This document shows positions 21,579-27,316 of a stretch of DNA of 27,316 bases, piece by piece; position 1 is the first letter of the stretch; each line of letters opens with the position of its first letter. The stretch comes from Thiotrichaceae bacterium (lineage in GTDB: Bacteria > Pseudomonadota > Gammaproteobacteria > Thiotrichales > Thiotrichaceae): positions 1 through 27,316 of the forward strand of contig JALVDQ010000264.1 in NCBI GenBank assembly GCA_027008885.1. The letters are read 5' to 3'. The notes under the pieces were generated by a model. The model did not search any database, was not told the origin of the DNA, and was given only the letters and a program-made list of their open reading frames with translations. The translations under genes and the position numbers were made by a program.

Positions 21579-22667
21579 ATGACCACAACAAGAATAGCAT
21601 CCGATATTCAATACGCCACTACACCCCCAAGCTTCCGTAAAACATTGATTCGAACCTTTTCGTTGGCAATGGTGGCAATCATTCTTCTTTATTGTCTGAG
21701 TCGCTTTTTTATATTCTGGCATGGCTGGCCAAACCTGTCTTCCAGTATTCAGGCAATTCTGGGCAATGCACCAGACATGGATAAAATCACGTTTTATAAA
21801 GGCATTAGCTTGCTTGTTGCCTATCTTGCCGTGTTCTTTTTTATCATTAAGTATATAAAACGAACCTCGCAGTTATCCCTTTCCTACGATGCGGACAAAT
21901 TCCGGCGCATGTCTTTTTATATTATCAGAGCTGCTTTCTGGATGGTTTTTCTGGTTGGCATTAGCGATGCCATTGTTTCTTTTTTGCGGGTAGAAGAACT
22001 GTTAATTCCTGTCGTTGGCGATGACATTGCGGCAGCACTGGATCAGCCCAAAACTCGCGGGCTATATCTGCATTATCCATTAATCGCGCTATCATTTTTA
22101 ATTGCCTGGTTTAGCCGCTCTTTAGGCTTTTTCTGGTTAGCTTTTCTGGTCGTACTGGCTGAATTTAGTATTGTCATTACCCGCTTTATTTTCTCTTATG
22201 AGCAGGCATTTATGGGCGATCTGGTGCGTTTCTGGTACGCTGCTTTTTTCCTTTTTGCAAGTGCCTATACCCTCATAGAAGGGGGTCATGTACGGGTCGA
22301 TGTACTATATGCCCGCATGGGAAAACGCAAAAAAGCCTGGGTTAACGCGATTGGCTCCTTGCTGCTGGGATTACCGCTGTGCTGGGTTATTTTGTATTTT
22401 GGCATGGATACTCGCCAAAGCAGCCTAATGGCACCCATTCTCAGTTTTGAAGTATCCTCAAGTGGCTACGGCATGTATGTAAAATATATTATGGGTTCTT
22501 TTTTACTGGTGTATGCCGTCTCGATGGCAATTATGTTTGTCAGCTATTTTCTCAGCAACAGCGCCTACCTCATGGGCGAGGCGGATGCTCTCAAAGCTGC
22601 TGGCAGTGATACAGACGATCACAGCAACGAGCAGAATACCGATAACAAACAGCAAGGAGAACACTAA
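21579..22667 (+). CDS. dctQ: TRAP transporter small permease with N-terminal membrane extension
   Basis: A 362-residue membrane protein. The DctQ core is at about residues 182-330 (FLVVLAEFSIVITRFIF, FWYAAFFLFASAYTLIEGGH, VRVDVLY). Usual DctQ proteins are roughly 160-230 residues, so about 180 extra N-terminal residues are present here, with hydrophobic segments near 27-48, 74-92, 112-134 and 165-178. The C-terminal tail is hydrophilic (DTDDHSNEQNTDNKQQGEH). In TRAP systems DctQ forms a complex with DctM and helps dock the binding protein. The stop codon overlaps the dctM start (TAATG). It lies 280 bp after dctP, an unusually wide gap that holds repeats. The ATG at 21579 has no clear Shine-Dalgarno sequence. 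Confidence 0.88.
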   Translation: MTTTRIASDIQYATTPPSFRKTLIRTFSLAMVAIILLYCLSRFFIFWHGWPNLSSSIQAILGNAPDMDKITFYKGISLLVAYLAVFFFIIKYIKRTSQLSLSYDADKFRRMSFYIIRAAFWMVFLVGISDAIVSFLRVEELLIPVVGDDIAAALDQPKTRGLYLHYPLIALSFLIAWFSRSLGFFWLAFLVVLAEFSIVITRFIFSYEQAFMGDLVRFWYAAFFLFASAYTLIEGGHVRVDVLYARMGKRKKAWVNAIGSLLLGLPLCWVILYFGMDTRQSSLMAPILSFEVSSSGYGMYVKYIMGSFLLVYAVSMAIMFVSYFLSNSAYLMGEADALKAAGSDTDDHSNEQNTDNKQQGEH

Positions 22668-25351
22668 TGGAGCTTCTGTTTCTCGGTATTTTATTTTTAT
22701 TAATGATCTGGGCATTAACCTCCGGTTTCCCCGTAGCATTTGCCCTGCCCGGTTCCGCCATCCTGTCAATCGCTCTTGCCGCCGCCGCAGGTTACTTTTT
22801 TGAAGGTAATGTGAATGCCTATTTCGCGCAAGATGGTCCCTCACAATGGCTCAGCGCAGGTGTCACCAACTTTCGCAGTCTTTACTGGATCGTAGAACGT
22901 GACACACTGATTGCCATTCCACTGTTTATTTTTATGGGAATCATGCTGCAACGCTCAAAAATAGCCGAAGATTTGCTGGTCGCAATGGCTCAATTATTTG
23001 GTCCACTGCCGGGCGGCTTAGGTATCTCCGTGGTTTTTGTTGGTGCCTTGCTGGCTGCCACTACAGGCATTGTCGGTGCAACCGTAATTGCAATGGGCTT
23101 GATTTCGCTGCCCGCCATGTTACGCAATAATTATTCAAAATCACTCGCCACGGGTACTATTTGCGCCTCAGGCACACTCGGGCAAATTATCCCGCCCTCT
23201 ATCGTTCTGATTATACTGGCAGATCAGCTTTCGAGTGCGGCAGACCAGGCAAGCACACTGCGCAAGGCACTCTACAAAAGTGCCACTGGCGAATATTCCA
23301 TGCCATCCTATTATGATGTAGTGTCAGCCAGCGCAGGCGATATGTTTATGGGGGCGCTTGTCCCCGGGCTTATTCTGGTCGGCATCTACATGATTTATAT
23401 TCTGGTGGTCGCCTGGTTCAAGCCCGAAATGGCTCCCCCCGTACCTTATGATGGAAAATATGATCGCAAATTCGCCGTCAAGATTTTTCTTGCCCTGATC
23501 CCGCCCCTGTCACTTATCTTTATCGTCCTGGGTTCGATTATTCTTGGTGTGGCAACCGTCAACCAGGCAGGCGCAATCGGCGCGATTGGCGCAATGATTA
23601 TGGCAGGCTATCGACTTCATAGCGGCAAAAAAATAATGGCTTATATTCCTGCTGTCATTGCTCTTGTCAGCATCGGCGTATTGGCTTACCTAAGCAGCCA
23701 TTACGACCTTAATGTTAAAAACATCAAAACAACCGAACAATTTTATTTTATAAAGATTGCGATTATCGCCGTTGTTTTCCTGTTGCTGGCGATTGCCTGG
23801 AGCGCCTGGCGCATTAAGAATATTGATGACACTTTGAAAAATGTCATGATTGACACCGCCAAAATGACTTCGATGGTGTTTATTATACTTATCGGCGCAG
23901 CCATGCTAACCGCTGCGTTTCGCGGCTTTGGCGGGGAAGAACTGGTAAAGAACTTCCTTACAACCCTGCCGGGTGGTTTCTGGACACAATTTATCGTTGT
24001 CATGCTGGTCATCTTCCTGCTCGGCTTCTTCCTCGATTTTATTGAAATAGCCGTTGTCGTAGTGCCTATTGTAGCGCCCATCCTGCTTGCCAATCCTGAA
24101 GCCAATGTAACCGCCGTGTGGCTGGGTGTCATGATCGGTTTAAATATACAAACCTCATTCCTCACGCCACCCTTTGGCTTTGCGCTTTTCTATCTGCGAG
24201 GCGTGGCTGACAAGGTAGTCAGAACGGTGGATATTTACAAGGGAGCCAGCGCTTTTATTACCCTGCAACTGATTGGTCTGTTAATCGTAGGGTTATACCC
24301 GAGTCTGGTGAATTACCTGCCTAATCGCACCCATTTACTCTCGGAAACAGCGCCACCACCACTCAACCCAAAGTTGCAACCGTGTCTGGAAGACTATGTT
24401 GTAAAACAATATTCTGATCAGGGTGACAAGATTAAGCAAAGCATTCAAAAAGCAAGGCAGTTTGACATCAGCTATCTGCCCCAAAAATTGCAGACAAAAT
24501 TTCAGGAAAGCCTTGATGATGCCAGTAATGCAATCAAACTGATTGACGAGGTAAAGGCAAAAAAAGCAACACTGGAGGACTATACCCTTGACTACAAGCC
24601 CTTGCACAAGCAAGTCAGCCTGATTCAATCAGAATTAAGAAAAATTGACAACGAGATTGCAAAAAACAGTGAAGCCATTGATGATCTTGATGAAGACAAT
24701 AAAGATAATAAAAACGCATTAGAATCACTACAAAACCAGCTTAAACGGCTAAATACCGAAAAAGAGGTTTTGCAATCACGCATTCCAGAAGAATGGCAGA
24801 AAAGCCGGGAAAAATATAAGACACTGGACAAAGCACTTGAAAAAGCCCGGCGCCAGTACTTTAATGCCGCCGATTCTTCGTATCAAGCCTTGAGTGAAAT
24901 ACAGCAAATCATTGCCGACAGCGACAAGCTAAAGCAATTTAAGGAAAAATTAACACCACTTGAAACACTCATCGAAACAGAAAGTGCCAAAACCATTGTT
25001 AGCAAGCTAAAAGCGCTAGAAGCAGAATTATCCCGGATCAAGGGAAGCAGCCCGATAAAATCCAAAATCACCAAAGCACGTCGCGCCTTTAAAAAGGCAA
25101 AAGATGAAGAATCACTCAAGCAGGCGAGAAACAAAGCCATCGCTTATCTTAAAGATGCGCTCAGTGCCTACGACACAGAAACAAACTGGCGCAACCAAGC
25201 CAGTAAAGACCTGAAAGAAAAACTTGCTGACTACGATAAAACACTACGCACCACCATTGGCTTACGCCTGCAAAAACGCCTGACTGATGCACAGGCAAAA
25301 GGCGTAGCTGCCTGCTTGTCACATCATCGCAATATTTCACTGAGATTTTAA
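22667..25351 (+). CDS. dctM: TRAP transporter large permease with C-terminal coiled-coil tail
   Basis: An 894-residue protein. Residues 1 to about 550 are a DctM permease: SGFPVAFALPG, ERDTLIAIPLFIFMGIMLQRS, LLAATTGIVGATVIAMGLIS, GTLGQIIPPSIVLIILADQ and LNIQTSFLTPPFGFALFYLRG, with a dozen or more membrane helices. It moves the DctP-bound acid into the cell using sodium. From about residue 555 to the end there are about 340 hydrophilic residues, rich in Lys, Glu, Gln and Leu, mostly predicted helical coiled coil (for example LIQSELRKIDNEIAKN, LESLQNQLKRLNTEKEVL). Such a tail is not part of normal DctM proteins. The frame is open throughout, and AAGGAG precedes the ATG. The tail should be cytoplasmic or periplasmic depending on helix count. 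Confidence 0.9.
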   Translation: MELLFLGILFLLMIWALTSGFPVAFALPGSAILSIALAAAAGYFFEGNVNAYFAQDGPSQWLSAGVTNFRSLYWIVERDTLIAIPLFIFMGIMLQRSKIAEDLLVAMAQLFGPLPGGLGISVVFVGALLAATTGIVGATVIAMGLISLPAMLRNNYSKSLATGTICASGTLGQIIPPSIVLIILADQLSSAADQASTLRKALYKSATGEYSMPSYYDVVSASAGDMFMGALVPGLILVGIYMIYILVVAWFKPEMAPPVPYDGKYDRKFAVKIFLALIPPLSLIFIVLGSIILGVATVNQAGAIGAIGAMIMAGYRLHSGKKIMAYIPAVIALVSIGVLAYLSSHYDLNVKNIKTTEQFYFIKIAIIAVVFLLLAIAWSAWRIKNIDDTLKNVMIDTAKMTSMVFIILIGAAMLTAAFRGFGGEELVKNFLTTLPGGFWTQFIVVMLVIFLLGFFLDFIEIAVVVVPIVAPILLANPEANVTAVWLGVMIGLNIQTSFLTPPFGFALFYLRGVADKVVRTVDIYKGASAFITLQLIGLLIVGLYPSLVNYLPNRTHLLSETAPPPLNPKLQPCLEDYVVKQYSDQGDKIKQSIQKARQFDISYLPQKLQTKFQESLDDASNAIKLIDEVKAKKATLEDYTLDYKPLHKQVSLIQSELRKIDNEIAKNSEAIDDLDEDNKDNKNALESLQNQLKRLNTEKEVLQSRIPEEWQKSREKYKTLDKALEKARRQYFNAADSSYQALSEIQQIIADSDKLKQFKEKLTPLETLIETESAKTIVSKLKALEAELSRIKGSSPIKSKITKARRAFKKAKDEESLKQARNKAIAYLKDALSAYDTETNWRNQASKDLKEKLADYDKTLRTTIGLRLQKRLTDAQAKGVAACLSHHRNISLRF

Positions 25352-25372
25352 GCCAATGGAATATTGTATAAA

Positions 25373-25401
25373 ATATATCAAAAACAGGGGGGATGGGTTT
25401 A
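25373..25401 (-). repeat. Inverted copy of the ACCCATCCCCCC repeat, right of dctQM
   Basis: On the minus strand this reads AACCCATCCCCCC, then TGTTTTTGATATAT, close to the copies at 7501 and 21536. It lies 22 bp after the dctM stop codon. With the copy at 21536 it brackets the two permease genes as an inverted pair. The rest of the gap to dodecin (25352-25528) shows no gene. Confidence 0.6.
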
Positions 25402-25528
25402 TTTATTACTGCTAAACTCAGGACTGTTAGGGACGGTGCAATGAAAAGTACAATAAACCTGTTCTCGCTGTCCTTATACTAACCTTATACATAATTACTC
25501 AGCGTTACTAACTCAAAGGAGAATAACA

Positions 25529-25729
25529 ATGTCAGTCGCAAAAATTACAGAAATCACGTCAACTTCCGACAAAAGCTTTGAAGATGCCGTCACAAGCGGT
25601 ATTGAGCGTGCCAATAAAACACTCAAAAATATCACCAGTGCATGGGTCGCTGATCAGAACGTATCAGTCGAAAATGGCAAAATATCAAGCTATAACGTCC
25701 GTCTGAAAGTTACATTTGTTCTGGAATAA
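25529..25729 (+). CDS. Dodecin (flavin-binding storage protein)
   Basis: A 66-residue protein typical of dodecins: KITEITSTSDKSFEDAV, then IERANKTLKNITSAWVADQ and VRLKVTFVLE. Dodecins assemble as hollow dodecamers that bind and quench flavins between stacked tryptophans; the single tryptophan here (SAWV, about residue 39) is at the expected place. It protects against free flavin and stores it in the cytoplasm. AAAGGAGAA precedes the ATG, and a strong terminator follows, so it is probably monocistronic. Confidence 0.95.
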   Translation: MSVAKITEITSTSDKSFEDAVTSGIERANKTLKNITSAWVADQNVSVENGKISSYNVRLKVTFVLE

Positions 25730-25767
25730 TGATTAACAGAAACTAGAAAACTGATAAAGGAAGGCGC

Positions 25768-25800
25768 AATAAACCCTGTGATTTTTTACAGGGTTTATTT
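25768..25800 (+). terminator. Rho-independent terminator after dodecin
   Basis: AATAAACCCTGT and ACAGGGTTTATT form a 12-bp perfect stem around an 8-nt T-rich loop, followed by a T/A-rich tail. It lies 38 bp after the dodecin stop and separates it from fabI. Confidence 0.85.
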
Positions 25801-25850
25801 ATACTCTGCACGATTCACAATCAGATAATTATCTTCACACAGGAATGACT

Positions 25851-26645
25851 ATGGGTTTTCTTTCAGGCAAAAAAGTTCTAATCGCTGGTATCGCCAGTAA
25901 CCGCTCAATTGCTTATGGCATCGCCAAAGCCATGCACCGTGAAGGTGCCGAGCTGGCGTTAACCTACCAGAATGATCGCTTAAAAGGTCGGGTCGAAAAG
26001 TTTGCTGCTGAATTTGGCAGTGATATTGTACTGCCACTGGATGCTGCCAGTGATGAATCAATTGAAGCCTGCTTTTCTGAACTCGCTAATCAATGGGATG
26101 GGCTGGATGTAATGATCCACTCTATTGGTTTTGCTCCCAAGGAAGAACTGTCAGGAAGCATTGTCGAAATGACCACCCGGAAAGGTTCTGCCATCGCCCA
26201 TGATATCAGCTCCTACAGCTTTCTTGCCATGGCAAAATATGCCAGACCCCTGATGAAAGATCGTGACAATCCTTCCATGCTCACGCTTAGCTACCTCGGT
26301 GCCGTTGCTGCTATCCCGAATTATAATGTGATGGGAATGGCTAAAGCGAGTCTTGAATCTGCGGTGCGTTTTATGGCATCTGACCTTGGACCTGAGGGCA
26401 TTCGCGTCAACTGTATTTCAGCAGGACCGATTCGTACACTGGCTGCTTCCGGTATCAACGACTTCCGTAAAATGCTGGACATGTTTTCTGATGTCGCCCC
26501 ACTACGTCGAAATGTTACCATTGATGAAGTTGGTAATGCTGCTGCGTTCCTTTCATCTGATCTGGCATCAGGAATAACCGCCGAAATCATGTATGTAGAT
26601 GCAGGTTATAATACGGTTGGCATGGCGGGGCTAAATAAAGCCTGA
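25851..26645 (+). CDS. fabI: Enoyl-[acyl-carrier-protein] reductase (NADH), FabI
   Basis: A 264-residue short-chain dehydrogenase-type enzyme, the last step of each fatty-acid elongation cycle (trans-2-enoyl-ACP to acyl-ACP). It resembles E. coli FabI along its whole length: [20 protein letters not shown] (cofactor-binding loop), [41 protein letters not shown], the catalytic block Tyr146-Tyr156-Lys163 in [20 protein letters not shown], and [14 protein letters not shown] chose the ATG at 25851, which matches the conserved FabI N-terminus and has AGGA 6 bp upstream; the in-frame ATG at 25845 abuts that site. It is the target family of triclosan-type inhibitors. Confidence 0.97.
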   Translation: MGFLSGKKVLIAGIASNRSIAYGIAKAMHREGAELALTYQNDRLKGRVEKFAAEFGSDIVLPLDAASDESIEACFSELANQWDGLDVMIHSIGFAPKEELSGSIVEMTTRKGSAIAHDISSYSFLAMAKYARPLMKDRDNPSMLTLSYLGAVAAIPNYNVMGMAKASLESAVRFMASDLGPEGIRVNCISAGPIRTLAASGINDFRKMLDMFSDVAPLRRNVTIDEVGNAAAFLSSDLASGITAEIMYVDAGYNTVGMAGLNKA

Positions 26646-26681
26646 ATCAGTGAAGAACAGGAGTCTGTTTAAGGAACCAAA

Positions 26682-27316
26682 ATGAAAACCTTATGTACCC
26701 TATGTAAAACTGGCTTGATTCTTATTCCACTGGCATTAGTGCCTGCCTGCAAGGGTCTGAATGTTAAGGATATAAAAAAAGACGAGCCCACTGTTACTTT
26801 ACTCATCAGTCATTACAAGGTTGAGTGTCCCTCTGAGCAAAAGCGTGATCTTTGCTTACAGATAAAAACCAAAGGTAGTAGCAAAAACTGGGAAAAATAC
26901 GGCGGAGATATCAAAAATTTCACTTATAACTGGGGCTATAACTATGAAATCAAAGCCACCTATGAAGATATTTCACCCAAACCAACAGATGCACCTTCAC
27001 GAAAATACACACTCAAGAAAAAAATCTCCGAGACAAAAGTACCCGAAACCAGCCTGTTTGTTCTAACAGTCAGTCGGGATAATGATAATAAAACGACAGC
27101 CAAAGCCATCAAGAAATCAACAAAAGACAGTACCATTTATAAAATTTATGATGAAGTCGAAGTAAAATGCGATACTAATGAATGCAAAAGCATTGAAAGT
27201 GCTATTACCAAGAATGATGCAATAAAATTTATACTCAGTCACGATACAAGTCTCAGTAATCGCCTGAATATATCCAGTATCGCCTGCACATCCGCACGCA
27301 CATCTTTTAAAGAAAA
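26682..27316 (+). CDS. Lipoprotein-like protein with DUF4377-type domain, N-terminal part
   Basis: The frame stays open to the right edge, giving about 211 residues. The N-terminus is a short signal with a lipobox-like VPAC (Cys23). Residues about 36-115 resemble the DUF4377 pattern: a cysteine-containing strand (HYKVECP), DLCLQIKTKGSSKNWEKY, INGF-like DIKNFTYNWGYNYEIKATY and DAPSRKYTLKK. The remaining residues hold three more cysteines and are lysine-rich; I cannot assign them. It starts 36 bp after fabI, with AAGGA upstream of the ATG, so it may be co-transcribed with fabI, although no functional link is evident. Confidence 0.7.
   Translation, partial: MKTLCTLCKTGLILIPLALVPACKGLNVKDIKKDEPTVTLLISHYKVECPSEQKRDLCLQIKTKGSSKNWEKYGGDIKNFTYNWGYNYEIKATYEDISPKPTDAPSRKYTLKKKISETKVPETSLFVLTVSRDNDNKTTAKAIKKSTKDSTIYKIYDEVEVKCDTNECKSIESAITKNDAIKFILSHDTSLSNRLNISSIACTSARTSFKE

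Overview
The window is an AT-rich stretch of a bacterial chromosome. It most likely comes from a free-living, environmental gammaproteobacterium. Evidence for this is the PilV-PilW-PilX-PilY1 minor-pilin operon, an rpsT gene with a TTG start, a FabI very close to the E. coli enzyme, a single-chain class I fumarase, a TakP-like TRAP transporter and enterobacterial-type tRNA-Glu/tRNA-Ala sequences. I cannot name a genus. Gene order is a mosaic of housekeeping genes and accessory genes, separated by many small dispersed repeats.

Layout. 1-3316 (minus): type IV pilus minor-pilin operon pilV-pilW-pilX-pilY1, with pilY1 cut by the left edge. 3521-3679: MITE-like repeat. 3692-4744 (minus): membrane-anchored M28-type peptidase homologue that has lost its catalytic glutamates. 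5105-5501 (minus): rpsT with promoter and terminator. 5521-6884 (minus): a small membrane protein overlapping bioB. 6975-7244: small hypothetical protein. 7262-7585: diverged direct repeat. 7681-9233 (plus): small membrane protein plus a NosD-like beta-helix protein and its terminator. 9384-10451 (plus): two tandem SPOR-domain lipoproteins. 10536-10921 (minus): XRE regulator with a perfect palindromic operator candidate. 11022-11783 (minus): ZIP metal transporter. 11869-12057: repeat element. 12075-13733 (minus): EgtB-like protein lacking the iron-binding histidines, preceded by a lipoprotein gene. 13827-14583 (minus): two tRNA-Glu genes, a small membrane protein and tRNA-Ala. 14691-16214 (minus): fumarase. 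16493-18537 (plus): a GGDEF-EAL protein with a promoter and structured leader. 18541-19882 (minus): two paralogous secreted six-cysteine basic proteins, each with the same Shine-Dalgarno hairpin. 20198-25351 (plus): TRAP transporter dctP-dctQ-dctM with unusual extensions. 25529-25800: dodecin and terminator. 25851-26642: fabI. 26682-end: a DUF4377-like lipoprotein cut by the right edge.

How the genes relate. The pilus genes form one transcription unit. The TRAP genes encode a complete sodium-coupled 2-oxoacid/C4-type uptake system, which would feed central metabolism. Otherwise the window is a set of short independent units. The most unusual points are (1) the pair of cationic six-cysteine secreted proteins whose ribosome-binding sites lie in the loop of an identical hairpin abutting the start codon, (2) a DctM permease with a roughly 340-residue coiled-coil tail, partnered by a DctQ with a roughly 180-residue extra N-terminal membrane region, (3) two apparent pseudoenzymes (EgtB-like and M28-like) that keep their folds but lack key catalytic residues, and (4) several families of short dispersed repeats that bracket gene pairs.
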